Program-made: the position numbers and the translations under genes | The notes under the pieces: generated by a model | Database searches by the model: none | Seen by the model: only the letters and a program-made list of their open reading frames with translations | Told to the model about the DNA's origin: nothing | In this document: piece after piece, positions 48,476 through 58,568 of the stretch | Numbering within the stretch: the stretch's first letter is position 1 | How the letters are laid out: each line of letters begins with the position of its first letter | DNA from: Omphiscola glabra | Taxonomy: Eukaryota > Mollusca > Gastropoda > Lymnaeidae | Reading direction: 5' to 3' | Assembly (NCBI GenBank): GCA_964017045.1 | Contig: OZ024808.1 | Span: forward strand, 16,243,784-16,307,783 | Length of the DNA: 64,000 bases

Positions 48476-48599
48476 TCTTGTCCTAACCATGTTGTGACCG
48501 TTCTTGTCCTAACCACTGATCTGGTAAGAGGGTTCCCACTGATCTCGTTAGAGGGTTCCACTGATCTGGTGAAAGAGATTTGACTGACCTGGCACGAGG

Positions 48600-48937
48600 G
48601 GCCACAAGGAATCAAAACATAAATAACTAATGTATTTTGCCTTATTCAAAAGCTTGTTGTTAATAATTATGATGTAGCTCGAGTGGCGCGGTGCACGCAG
48701 CAGATGCGAAATGGTTCAACACCCAAGCGCCTGGTTTTCTTTGGAAAGTATAAACTGAGACGATTTCATTTTCAGAAAAGAAAATATTACGCGCCAAATT
48801 CAGTTGCGTTATTAAAAAAAATCATTTAGCGTAGTTTTGGGAATATTTTTTGCTTTATTGAACTCATCATTGAACCATACTTTCTTTCAAACATTAGAAT
48901 TATTTCATTTGTAATATTTACCCAATACCAAATTAGC
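48600..48937. other. AT-rich unique sequence with a tRNA-like promoter pair
   Basis: Apart from the SINE-like segment at 48,672-48,725 nothing is recognised. Confidence 0.4.
48672..48725 (+). mobile_element. Possible tRNA-derived SINE fragment
   Basis: TAGCTCGAGTGG resembles an RNA polymerase III A box. About 30 bp downstream, GGTTCAACACCC resembles a B box. No complete tRNA cloverleaf or poly-A tail is evident. Confidence 0.3.
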
Positions 48938-49043
48938 TGATTAGGAAGCAGTCAATTAGGAAGCAGTCAATTAGGAAGCAGTCAATTAGGAAGCAGTCAA
49001 TTAGGAAGCAGTCAATTAGGAAGCAGTCAATTAGGAAGCAGTC
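48938..49043 (+). repeat. 15-bp repeat, 7 copies
   Basis: GTCAATTAGGAAGCA is repeated almost without variation. Confidence 0.95.
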
Positions 49044-49141
49044 CACGAGTCACACCAGAAGCGAAATATATAAAAGAGATGTGGTAAAACAGACGCGTCC
49101 TTGTACTCTTTGATATGGATCTCCTCGCTTAACACACGCAT

Positions 49142-49476
49142 GTTGTGGCCGTTCCTGTCCTAACCACTTTGTGGCCGTTCCTTTCCTAACCACTTTGTGA
49201 CTTTCTTGTCCTAACCACTCTGGGACCGTTCTTGTCCTAACCACTTTGTGACCGTTCTTGTCCTAACCACGTTGTGACCGCTCTTGTCCTAACCACTTTG
49301 TGACCGTTCATGCCCTAACCACTTTGTGACCGTTCTTGTCCTAACCACTTTGTGACCGTTCTTGTCCTAACCATGTTGTGACCGTTCTTGTCCAAACCTT
49401 TTTTGTGAACGTTCTTGTCCCAACCATTTTGTGACCGTTCTTGTCCTAACCACGTTGTGACTGCTCTTATCTTAAC
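49142..49476 (+). repeat. 26-bp minisatellite, about 13 copies
   Basis: Units contain GTGACCGTTCTTGTCCTAAC with CACTTT, CACGTT or CATGTT. Two more copies of the same family are at 48,474-48,515 next to the 23-bp array. Confidence 0.95.
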
Positions 49477-49660
49477 AAACAAACATCCAGAGATGGCAAT
49501 AAAGCAGTCGTCCTGCCGCGGTCCTGCTATCTGTCGATGCCCGAGAGGTCAGATCTGATAGAGGAAGACAGGCAGTGACTTTTATTGTAAACATACATTG
49601 TTATCTCCCGTCTACATCGCCATCTCTTGTGGCTGTAACCAGCATTCGTCACTCCCTGGA

Positions 49661-50110
49661 TCTCCTAAAACGTGGGAGAGGATTGATCTCAAACCTAGCA
49701 CCCAGTGGTAGTAGCACTGGTTCTTTATTAGGAGTGAAACATTCTCTGGTCTCAAACCTAGCACCCAGTGGTAGTAGCACTGGTTCTTAAAGGAGTGACG
49801 CATTCTCTGGTCTCCAACCTAGCACCCAGTGGTAGTAGCACTGGTTCTTTATTAGGAGTGAAGCATTCTCTGGTCTCAAACCTAGCACCCAGTGGTAGTA
49901 GCACTGGTTCTTTATTAGGAGTGAAACATTCTCTGGTCTCAAACCTAGCACCCAGTGGTAGTAGCACTGGTTCTTAAAGGAGTGACGCAATCTCTGGTCT
50001 CCAACCTAGCACCCAGCGGTAGTAGCACTGGTTCTGAAGAAGAGAAGCACTCTCCGTATCTTGTATAACGTTAGAGAGAATTGGTCTCAGACCCAGCACC
50101 CAGGGGTAAC
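49661..50110 (+). repeat. 60-63-bp minisatellite, about 7 copies
   Basis: Units contain CTAGCACCCAGTGGTAGTAG and CACTGGTTCTTTATTAGGAG. Two copies carry a deletion (TTCTTAAAGGAG). Flanking copies are more diverged. Confidence 0.92.
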
Positions 50111-50938
50111 CGCACTGATTCTGTTAGAAGTGAACCATTCCTCGATTCCTATCCAAGCTTAGTTAGCGCCCGGACGGTACCTAACTTTTACATTGCGCCT
50201 AATGCCATCACGACTCTTTGGGGGTACGACCACTGAGGAAACAGCTATTTATTTTCGGAGAGGAATAAAGCCAATTGGTTGGTTCCGCTTTCAGATCATT
50301 TGTGTCTGTCACGGATTAGCTAAGTAAACATGGATTAGATAACTATACCGTATTTAAAGGAAATTAATTATTCGGATTTATGGAATACATTTATAGTTTA
50401 TAGTAAATAAAAAAATAAATACATATATACATTATTTTTGGAATCGTCACATATTGAAAAAAAAAAGTAGTCGCAGTCCGAGGGCAAGCTACTCTATTTG
50501 ACAAAGATTTGGACGTACCCCATGCATAGTCTTTGCAGCACGACTCCAAAACACGACAAGGGTTTAAGGAAGTGCGGACCGCGACACACCGACTGACGAA
50601 AACGTTTTGAAAGACTGGCGTGTCGTGTTGAGAGAGTTGTCAAAGGATTTTGTTGATGTAATGGCATTCAAAATAAATCAAGCAGACTTTCTCAATTGCC
50701 CAATCACGTTCTTTCTTCCCTTTTTTAAAAATCTGTAACGAGTTTTGTCAAAGAAATGGCAAGGTTTTTATGTGCCCCGTCGTTAGGCAACTCGGTTATG
50801 TGGATGTTTGCTTAGTCTGCTTGGGAGTGAACAGTTCAACAACTCTTTCTGGTAAATAACTTGTATCTTGTTGTATCCAACATTTTAATTATCATGTATC
50901 CATTTCATCTCACTGATCTCCTTTCTACTTAATTGATT
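50111..50938. other. Unique AT-rich sequence, nothing recognised
   Basis: No gene, RNA or element terminus could be supported in this 0.8 kb. Confidence 0.5.
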
Positions 50939-51265
50939 GACTCTACTCTCCATCCTCCACCATTGATGGACGCTCTCTCCATCCTCCACCATTGATGGAC
51001 GCTCTCTCCACCCTCCACCATTGATGGACGCTCTCTCCATCTTCCACCATTGATGGACGCACCCTCCATCCTCCACCACTGATTGACGCTCCCCTCCATC
51101 CTCCACCATTGATTGACTCCTCACCATCCTCCACCATTGATTGACTCACCTCTCCATCCTCCACCACTGATTGACTCCTCTCCATCCTCCACCATTGACT
51201 GACTCTCCTCTCCATCCTCCACCATTGACTGACTCTCCTCTCCATCCTCCACCATGGCCCGACTC
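50939..51265 (+). repeat. 29-bp minisatellite, about 11 copies
   Basis: Units are CTCTCCATCCTCCACCATTG followed by ATGGACGCT or a diverged ATTGACTCC form. Confidence 0.93.
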
Positions 51266-51489
51266 TCCTTTCCACCCCGCCCTCTACTCCATAGTCCTAG
51301 TAAATAAGTTACCTCCAACTGTCCGTTTAACATGGCAGCCCACCCACCTCATGGAAGCTTCCTACTCCTCCCTAGCCAACACACACCATTCGTTGTGAAG
51401 CCACCTCGGAGTCCATACAATGAGAGCCTGGCCTTGACAGATGTAAGGCTGGATAGAGAAATTCAATGCATGCAGCGCTCTTTCATTGT

Positions 51490-51714
51490 AGGGATCCTCA
51501 AATTGTATGACTTAATTATACACCCCGGCTAATGTGGTTTGAAAGGATCCTCAAATTGTATACTTTTTGATTACAGACCCCAACTAATGCGGGTTGAAAG
51601 GATCCTCAAAGTGTATACGTATAAACCTCAACTAATGTGGTTTGAAAGGATCCTCAAAGTGTATACGTATAAACCTCAACTAATGTGGTTTGAAAGGATC
51701 CTCAAAGTGTATAC
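51490..51714 (+). repeat. 48-bp minisatellite, left part
   Basis: Units contain CTCAACTAATGTGGTTTGAA and AGGATCCTCAAAGTGTATAC. The left copies are diverged. The array is interrupted at 51,714 by the LTR retrotransposon and resumes at 55,251. Confidence 0.95.
51711..51714. other. Target-site duplication ATAC (left)
   Basis: ATAC precedes the left LTR and recurs at 55,251-55,254 after the right LTR. Confidence 0.8.
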
Positions 51715-51927
51715 TGTGGCGTGTCCAGACCTGTAGTCTGTGTAGGTAGTGTCCAGACAATAGTCGACCCGTAAGGGATGATGGCGTTGGTTTTATGACC
51801 TAAGACCACTGACCAAACAAGTGTCAAGCTTGTCAGATTGCCCACGACGGAATGGCGGCGTTGGTTTATGACCTATTACGCGGTGTGTTACATAAGAAGG
51901 GGATTGGGGCCCTGGGAACTTGGGACT

Positions 51928-51934
51928 TATAAAA
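51928..51934 (+). promoter_or_regulatory. TATA box of the LTR promoter
   Basis: TATAAAA lies within the LTR, about 155 bp before the AATAAA, giving the U3-R-U5 order expected of an LTR. The same box recurs at 54,980 in the 3' LTR. Confidence 0.65.
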
Positions 51935-52083
51935 GAGACAGTAGAACTCAGCCGGGCAGAACTGAGCCGGGGAGAACTCAGCCGGGCAGGCAGGTAGACG
52001 GACGGGAGTTAGAGAGGGACCGTGACAGTCGGAGTGGAGTACGACAGAGAGAGCGAGAGAAAGTGAAAACAAAGGATGAGACC

Positions 52084-52089
52084 AATAAA
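52084..52089 (+). terminator. Polyadenylation signal AATAAA in the LTR
   Basis: AATAAA lies about 110 bp before the LTR end. The functional copy would be the one at 55,136-55,141 in the 3' LTR. Confidence 0.55.
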
Positions 52090-52199
52090 TGTTCAAAGAC
52101 TATAACCATCGTTGAGTTGTCATATTGGTGCACACGAGAGACAGAGTGAACAAGGTTGCAGATTGATTAGAGAGCAGAGACGAGCAAGGTTCGCTACAA

Positions 52200-52219
52200 T
52201 GGTGGCAGCGGTGGGATTC
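52200..52219 (+). other. Primer-binding site complementary to tRNA-Leu
   Basis: One base after the LTR, TGGTGGCAGCGGTGGGATTC is the complement of a tRNA 3' end with CCA added. It fits the acceptor/T-arm end of eukaryotic tRNA-Leu (AAG/TAG type) as I recall it. Confidence 0.75.
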
Positions 52220-52263
52220 TAAACCTTGCAACGACTCCGAAGAGACACAATTTTTAGCCTGAG

Positions 52264-54063
52264 ATGAAAAGTACAAGGAGCGGAACAACTACATCAAGAA
52301 CAATGAATTCACAGTACTTAAACAACCTCCCGACATACAGTGGCACTTCAACATGGCACACGTTCATCATCCAATTCGAAACGTCTGCGAAATTTTTCAA
52401 GTGGAGTGAGGAAGAGAAACTCTTTTATCTCAGCTTTGGATTGAAAGACGCTGCGGCTGAATTTGCTTTCAGTGAGTTAGGTGAAGCCGAGAGAGAGACG
52501 TACGTTGAACTTAAAGATGCCCTGGCGAATCGATTCAGAGACCACAGAACACCGGCATTCTTCCAAAATGTTTTGGAAAAACGCACAATTCTGAAAAACG
52601 AGACCACATCAGAGTATGCTACTGACATCAAGAAACTGGTAGCGAAAAGTTTTCCAACGGCAGATCAGGCTACACGAGATGCCATTGGGTTCAAACAGTT
52701 TCTTCGTGGGCTGCCTGACCAGTCTATGGTGACACAAGTTGGCACTATGTCAGTTCCTCCCACAGTAGACAAGGCGAGAGCTGCCCTCGACCAGATAATA
52801 AATCTCAGGGACAATGTGTGTGTACCTGGGCAGAAAGTGGCGTCAATAGGTACAAACCACTTTACCAGAGAAATAAGTGGTCTGAGAGAGGACTTTAGAG
52901 CATTCATCACATGGCAGAGGGAGTCAGTCAACCAGCCGGCAAGAGAAACGGGAGGTGTTCGGAGGGCGGAACCAAGGTGTTTCGTGTGTGACCGAATCGG
53001 TCATATTGGCCGTAATTGTCCAAACAGGAGGAAAGGAGGAGAAATTACTGATCGGCTGAAACTAAACCACATTTCATCAAATGGTCAAAACATTCGTCCT
53101 AGTGCTGTTTTCGTGCCTGTGAAAGTGTGTGGTGTTAGGACAGAATTTCTAATGGACACGGGTGCGGCGGTGACCGTTATTTCGAAAAAACGATTTTTTG
53201 AAATTCCACGACGTCAGCGACCTAAGATTCATCATCATTTCGTACCCGTAAATCTACAGACAGCAACTGGATCACCAGTGAATCATTATGGGGTGAGTGA
53301 CGTTAAGCTATTTATTGGAGATGAAGTGTATCCCTGGACAGTATATGTGGCAGATATAGCAGAAGACGGTTTCCTGGGTTTTGACTTTTTGGGTCATTAT
53401 AATTTTTCCTTCTCAGTCAGCCAAGGACTGAGCTTGGGTTCTCACAATGTGCCGATTTTGGCTAAATATCCGAGTGCAAGGTGCACATCAGATCAAAGTT
53501 ATTTTAGTGCGTCCAAACGTCCACAGTTCTCAGCACCATTCAGTGTGAGAGTGAACACTGTCACTACACACAACAAAAGACAGCGTCCAGGTAAAAGCCA
53601 GTGGACAAGCATGGCTCATGTCCAGGTTAACGTGTTACCCCGTCCTGAGATGGCCTCGCCATCGACGAAGCCCAGGAATGTGGGTAATAAATCAATCCAG
53701 TTGTGTGGTGAAGTCAATTCTAAATGGGAGAAAAGGGAGGAAATTCCAGAAGGACCAGTGAAGCGACAGAAAAGTGACCCCGACGCTCGAGCGGTAGTGC
53801 GCCCTTTTAACGTGGGTGACGTAGTCCAGTTTTCAGACTCAATAAACAAACAGAAGTTGAGCACAAATAATAAGTTATGCGGGCCACGTGTCATTAGCCG
53901 AAAGCTTCGGCATAATTTGTTCGAAATTCAGGGAGAAGGAAAAATATGCAAAGTTATTCATCACGAAGGCCACTATAGGTTGCAGCATTACGACACTGAC
54001 CCGCCAGATGGTAGCCAATCCTGGGCTCCCTTGAGTTCTTCTAGAAAATGTGTACGTCAGTAA
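52264..54063 (+). CDS. Gag-protease-integrase-tail fusion polyprotein of the LTR retrotransposon
   Basis: The 599-codon ORF starts at the first ATG after a 65-bp leader. Residues about 22-175 resemble the retrotransposon Gag capsid fold (motifs such as YSGTSTWHTF and FLRGLP). Residues 239-252 are a CCHC zinc knuckle, C-x2-C-x4-H-x4-C, for RNA packaging. Residues about 280-390 are a retropepsin-like aspartic protease with the catalytic D-T-G at 298-300 and a downstream FLGFDFLG matching the flap-distal I/L-L-G signature. Residues about 505-580 resemble the SH3-like integrase C-terminal (GPY/F) domain: an RQKSD-x-DARA lead-in, FNVGDVVQF, a CGPRVISRKL stretch and a VIHHEGHYRLQHYD end. A full Ty3/Gypsy Pol has reverse transcriptase, RNase H and integrase core (roughly 800-900 residues) between these; all are missing, yet the frame is unbroken. 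Host-cell function is not implied. Confidence 0.9.
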   Translation: MKSTRSGTTTSRTMNSQYLNNLPTYSGTSTWHTFIIQFETSAKFFKWSEEEKLFYLSFGLKDAAAEFAFSELGEAERETYVELKDALANRFRDHRTPAFFQNVLEKRTILKNETTSEYATDIKKLVAKSFPTADQATRDAIGFKQFLRGLPDQSMVTQVGTMSVPPTVDKARAALDQIINLRDNVCVPGQKVASIGTNHFTREISGLREDFRAFITWQRESVNQPARETGGVRRAEPRCFVCDRIGHIGRNCPNRRKGGEITDRLKLNHISSNGQNIRPSAVFVPVKVCGVRTEFLMDTGAAVTVISKKRFFEIPRRQRPKIHHHFVPVNLQTATGSPVNHYGVSDVKLFIGDEVYPWTVYVADIAEDGFLGFDFLGHYNFSFSVSQGLSLGSHNVPILAKYPSARCTSDQSYFSASKRPQFSAPFSVRVNTVTTHNKRQRPGKSQWTSMAHVQVNVLPRPEMASPSTKPRNVGNKSIQLCGEVNSKWEKREEIPEGPVKRQKSDPDARAVVRPFNVGDVVQFSDSINKQKLSTNNKLCGPRVISRKLRHNLFEIQGEGKICKVIHHEGHYRLQHYDTDPPDGSQSWAPLSSSRKCVRQ

Positions 54064-54766
54064 CAGCGGGGACAACTAGTTTCATCTAATGGCTTATAGC
54101 ATGACATTTTTTAATTAATAGATTTATAGTGAATTAATGTTGATGGTTATTTTTTTTTCGAGGCACCAGAGGGTGACGGTTGGATAAATTATACATGGAT
54201 AATGTTCTAATCATGTAATGATTAATTTTAATTTGCGGTTGAAAGATTGTTTAATTTTATCAAATGTTTTTTGGTGACCTCGTATGACCTTTAAGAATGA
54301 AGGGTTTGAGTTGGTTTAAGGTGTTTTTGTAAACAACACTTAATTTTCCTGCATTTAGAACTTTAGACGGTTTTGGCATTTTACTAGACATGTTGTCATT
54401 ATGATTTTTGATTAGATGGATAATTTAGTGTTCAACTTTATGTCATGTGCTACTGCCTGTTAATGTATTTTCTAAATGTTTTACTTTCCGTTGATTTTCA
54501 AAATTTTGTATTATTCCTTGTTCTACCATAATTGTCTGATTGTGTGAATGTAAAAATGCTCCGACTGTGACCAAGCTGAATTTGACCTTGACCAGAACCG
54601 TTAGGAGACCATAAATGGGATGACGTAGCGTACATTACTTTGTACTGTTTCTAATTTAACGCTGAAGGTCTAAGTCACTTAAAGCTATTTAGAGATCAGT
54701 CACCCGTAATAATAGTGAGGATGTTACGTAATGTCGGGACGACATTGTTTTGTTGGTTGGGGGTAT
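54064..54766 (+). other. 3' non-coding segment and polypurine tract of the retrotransposon
   Basis: It is AT-rich with no long frame. The bases just before the 3' LTR, GGTTGGGGGTAT (54,755-54,766), are a short G-rich candidate plus-strand primer. Confidence 0.6.
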
Positions 54767-55250
54767 TGTGGCGTGTCCAGACCTGTAGTCTGTGTAGGTA
54801 GTGTCCAGACAATAGTCGACCCGTAAGGGATGATGGCGTTGGTTTTATGACCTAAGACCACTGACCAAACAAGTGTCAAGCTTGTCAGATTGCCCACGAC
54901 GGAATGGCGGCGTTGGTTTATGACCTATTACGCGGTGTGTTACATAAGAAGGGGATTGGGGCCCTGGGAACTTGGGACTTATAAAAGAGACAGTAGAACT
55001 CAGCCGGGCAGAACTGAGCCGGGGAGAACTCAGCCGGGCAGGCAGGTAGACGGACGGGAGTTAGAGAGGGACCGTGACAGTCGGAGTGGAGTACGACAGA
55101 GAGAGCGAGAGAAAGTGAAAACAAAGGATGAGACCAATAAATGTTCAAAGACTATAACCATCGTTGAGTTGTCATATTGGTGCACACGAGAGACAGAGTG
55201 AACAAGGTTGCAGATTGATTAGAGAGCAGAGACGAGCAAGGTTCGCTACA
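54767..55250 (+). repeat. 3' long terminal repeat (484 bp)
   Basis: Identical to the 5' copy by direct comparison and followed by the ATAC target duplication. Confidence 0.95.
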
Positions 55251-55543
55251 ATACTTATAAACCTCAACTAATGTGGTTTGAAAGGATCCTCAAAGTGTAT
55301 ACGTATAAACCTCAACTAATGTGGTTTGAAAGGATCCTCAAACTGTTTACGTATAAACCTCAACTAATGTGGTTTGAAAGGATCCTCAAAGTGTATACGT
55401 ATAAACCTCAACTAATGTGGTTTGAAAGGATCCTCAAAGTGTATACGTATAAACCTCAACTAATGTGGTTTGAAAGGATCCTCAAAGTGTATACGTATAA
55501 ACCTCAACTAATGTGGTTTGAAAGGATCCTCAAAGTGTATGGC
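55251..55543 (+). repeat. 48-bp minisatellite, right part
   Basis: About six copies of the same unit as 51,490-51,714 resume directly after the retrotransposon. The 16-codon period leaves a 121-codon artefactual frame. Confidence 0.95.
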
Positions 55544-55852
55544 TACATTTTAGTTTCTATCACTATCTCCCGGTGTTTGCAAATTAATTTCTTTCCCAAA
55601 TCGTCAGGTGTTTGCGCGTTACATTTGAACGCCTGACTCACGGGGTATGAACATCTTAAAGTGTCTGAAACAAATGACAGCTTAACACACCCCATATGAA
55701 TGAAAATCTGCCTGTGATTTTTGTATCTCCTGAAGTCGTATAATTCGTTCAGTTAATGATTCTGGTGTAACACACTTTTTTTGCTTAAAAAATTCGGCCG
55801 CACACTAGAGATTTCATTTGTTGGTGCTGTGAATACAAGCATATTTTATCTG
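55544..55852. other. Unique sequence, nothing recognised
   Basis: No gene is supported. Confidence 0.5.
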
Positions 55853-56452
55853 AGAAGATTCTGCCATGAAACCTCTGCCCCGCCCACTGACAATATTCTG
55901 CGATGAAACCACTGCCCCGCCCACTGACAAGACTCTGCCATGAAACCTCTGCCCCGCCCAAATGTGAAGCTTCGGTGATGAAACCTCTGTCCCGCCCACT
56001 GACAAGACTCTGCGATGAAACCTCTGCCCCGCCCACTGACAATATTCTGCGATGAAACCTCTGCCCCGCCCACTGACAATATTCTGCGATGAAACCTCTG
56101 CCCCGCCCACTGACAATATTCTGCGATGAAACCTCTGCCCCGCCCACTGACAATATTCTGCGATGAAACCACTGCCCCGCCCACTGACAAGACTCTGCCA
56201 TGAAACCTCTGCCCCACCCAAATGAGAAGCTTCGGTGATGAAACCTCTGTCCCGCCCACTGACAAGACTCTGCGATGAAACCTCTGCCCCGCCCACTGAC
56301 AATATTCTGCGATGAAACCTCTGCCCCGCCCACTGACAATATTCTGCGATGAAACCTCTGCCCCGCCCACTGACAATATTCGGCGATGAAACCTCTGCCC
56401 CGCCCACTGACAAAATTCTGCGATGAAACCTCTGCCCCGCCCACTTCACAGA
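55853..56452 (+). repeat. 37-bp minisatellite, 16 copies
   Basis: Units contain CTCTGCCCCGCCCACTGACA and ATATTCTGCGATGAAAC. A seven-unit (259-bp) block with GAAGCTTCGGTGATG is duplicated (about 55,965 and 56,225). Confidence 0.96.
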
Positions 56453-56621
56453 TCAACTTCAATGTTGTCTTCATTTTTTCCCCAAATAATAGTGAACGCG
56501 CATCACTTTGTGATTTCCAGCAGTGACCCCATCTCCCAATCACAAATGAAACACGCCCCCCCATCTCATATCTGTAGCTCTATTATTCAATTATTCCCTC
56601 TTATCGCAGCGAGGATAATTT

Positions 56622-57833
56622 CCCCTCCAAAATCTCTCTTACCCTCCAAAATATCTCTTCCCATCGAAAATATCTCTTCTCCACTAAAATATCTCTTCTC
56701 CTCCCAAATCTATCTCTTCTCCTCCCAAATCAATCTCTTCTCCTCCCAAATCTATCTCTTCTCCTCCCAAATCTATCTCTTCTCATCCCAAATCTATCTC
56801 TTCTCCTCCCAAATCAATCTCTTCTCCTCCCAAATCTATCTCTTCTCCTCCCAAATCTATCTCTTCTCCTCCCAAATCTATCTCTTCTCCTCCCAAATCT
56901 ATCTCTTCTCCTCCCAAATTAATCTCTTCTCCTCCCAAAGCTATCTCTTCTCCTCCCAAATCTATCTCTTCTCCTCCCAAATCTATCTCTTCTCCTCCCA
57001 AATCTATCTCTTCTCCTCCCAAAGGAATCTCTTCTCCTCCCAAATCTATCTCTTCTCCTCCCAAATCAATCTCTTCTCCTCCCAAATCTATCTCTTCTCC
57101 TCCCAAATCTATCTCTTCTCCTCCCAAATCTATCTCTTCTCCTCCCAAATCAATCTCTTCTCCTCCCAAAGCTATCTCTTCTCCTCCCAAATCTATCTCT
57201 TCTCCTCCCAAATCAATCTCTTCTCCTCCCAAATCTGTCTCTTCTCCTCCCAAATCTATCTCTTCTCCTCCCAAATCTATCTCTTCTCCTCCCAAATCTA
57301 TCTCTTCTCCTCCCAAATCTAGCTCTTCTCCTCCCAAATCTATCTCTTCTCCTCCCAAATCTATCTCTTCTCCTCCCAAATCAATCTCTTCTCCTCCCAA
57401 ATCAATCTCTTCTCCTCCCAAATCTATCTCTTCTCCTCCCAAATCAATCTCTTCTCCTCCCAAATCTATCTCTTCTCCTCCCAAATCTATCTCTTCTCCT
57501 CCCAAATCTATCTCTTCTCCTCCCAAATCAATCTCTTCTCCTCCCAAATCTATCTCTTCTCCTCCCAAATCAATCTCTTCTCCTCCCAAATCTATCTCTT
57601 CTCCTCCCAAATCTATCTCTTCTCCTCCCAAATCTATCTCTTCTCCTCCCAAATCTATCTTCTCCTCCCAAATATATCTCCTCCTCCCAAATCTATCTTC
57701 TCCTCCCAAATCAATCTCTTCTCCTCCCAAATCAATCTTTTCTCCTCCCAAATCTATCTCTTCTCCTCCCAAATCAATCTCTTCTCCTCCCTAATCAATC
57801 TCTTCTCCTCCCAAATCTATCTTCTCCCCCAAT
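56622..57833 (+). repeat. 21-bp polypyrimidine minisatellite, about 56 copies
   Basis: Units are TCTCTTCTCCTCCCAAATCT plus A, with TCTATC/TCAATC the main variant. One strand is almost purely pyrimidine. The 21-bp length gives open frames of about 300 codons on both strands (minus strand GGEEIDL repeats). Confidence 0.97.
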
Positions 57834-58321
57834 TTCTCGTGTTCCGTTGTTCATAAACACGACCTAATCAGTCTGTGCAGATACAAACCAGTTTCCCTCG
57901 TACAGCGTTGATGTCCGTGCGATTCTCTTTCATTATTTAGCCAACATCGCCATAGTGTTTGGAAAGCATTCGCTGTTGTATGTAAAGTTGTTGTTGCCGC
58001 CATTCTGATGTTTATAGTTTAGTTGTCCTTTGCTTGTAAACATGACCTTTAGCTCGGTGCATTCTTTGGCATCATTTCTGGCCCGGCTATTTCTTGTGGT
58101 GTGTAGAATGATATTCATCACTCCTTAAATTTGTCAGCTATATTTCCATAGGAAATAATTAGTGTGAGGTTTTGTGGGTAGGTGTGAGTAGGAGTGGGTG
58201 GGAGGTGCGGAGTGGTGTGGAGCTTGGGAGGAGCGGGGCTTAGGAGGGGGGCTTAGGAGAAGTGGGGCTCAGCGGAAGTGGGGCATATGACGAGTGGGGT
58301 GTGTATCACTTTGAATGTTTT
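57834..58321. other. Unique sequence, then a G-rich patch
   Basis: No gene is supported. 58,160-58,300 is GGGG/GTGG-rich with loose AGGAG-GGGCT repeats. Confidence 0.5.
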
Positions 58322-58568
58322 CAGCTTCCTATGTCGGGTCATTGACAACCTCAACCGCCTACTCGTGGCTTCCTATGTCGTGTCATTGACAACCTATTCT
58401 CTTGTACATTACTGTCTCCCACCGCCTACTCGTAGCTTCCTATGTCGGGTCATTGACAACATATTCTCTTGTACATTACTGTATACCACCGCCTACTCGT
58501 AGCTTCCTATGTCGGGTCATTGACAACCTATTCTCTTGTACATTACTGTCTCCCACCGCCTACTCGCA
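58322..58568 (+). repeat. 67-bp minisatellite, about 3.5 copies
   Basis: Units contain GCTTCCTATGTCGGGTCATT, GACAACCTATTCTCTTGTAC and ACCGCCTACTCGT. Confidence 0.93.

Larger units (their letters stand above)
51715..52198 (+). repeat. 5' long terminal repeat (484 bp)
   Basis: It matches 54,767-55,250 at every position I compared, at a constant offset of 3,052. It contains three 15-bp AGAACTCAGCCGGGC-type repeats (51,943-51,987) just downstream of the TATA box. Confidence 0.95.
51715..55250 (+). mobile_element. Non-autonomous Ty3/Gypsy-type LTR retrotransposon, 3,536 bp
   Basis: The order is: 484-bp LTR, tRNA-type primer-binding site, one 599-codon ORF, 0.7-kb non-coding tail, 484-bp LTR. The LTRs start TGTGGCG and end GCTACA, read as identical base for base, and sit in a 4-bp ATAC duplication inside a 48-bp minisatellite. 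The ORF has Gag, zinc knuckle, protease and the tail of an integrase but no reverse transcriptase, RNase H or integrase core. The element cannot copy itself alone and needs enzymes from a related full-length element. Identical LTRs and an intact ORF imply a very recent insertion. Confidence 0.92.

Noticed and set aside
51838..52149. A 103-codon frame occurring twice (also 54,890-55,201)
   Set aside because: It lies wholly inside the LTRs and overlaps the TATA box and polyadenylation signal, so it is not a gene.
56423..57772. Frames of about 300 codons on both strands
   Set aside because: They are explained by the 21-bp repeat length; both strands are equally open.
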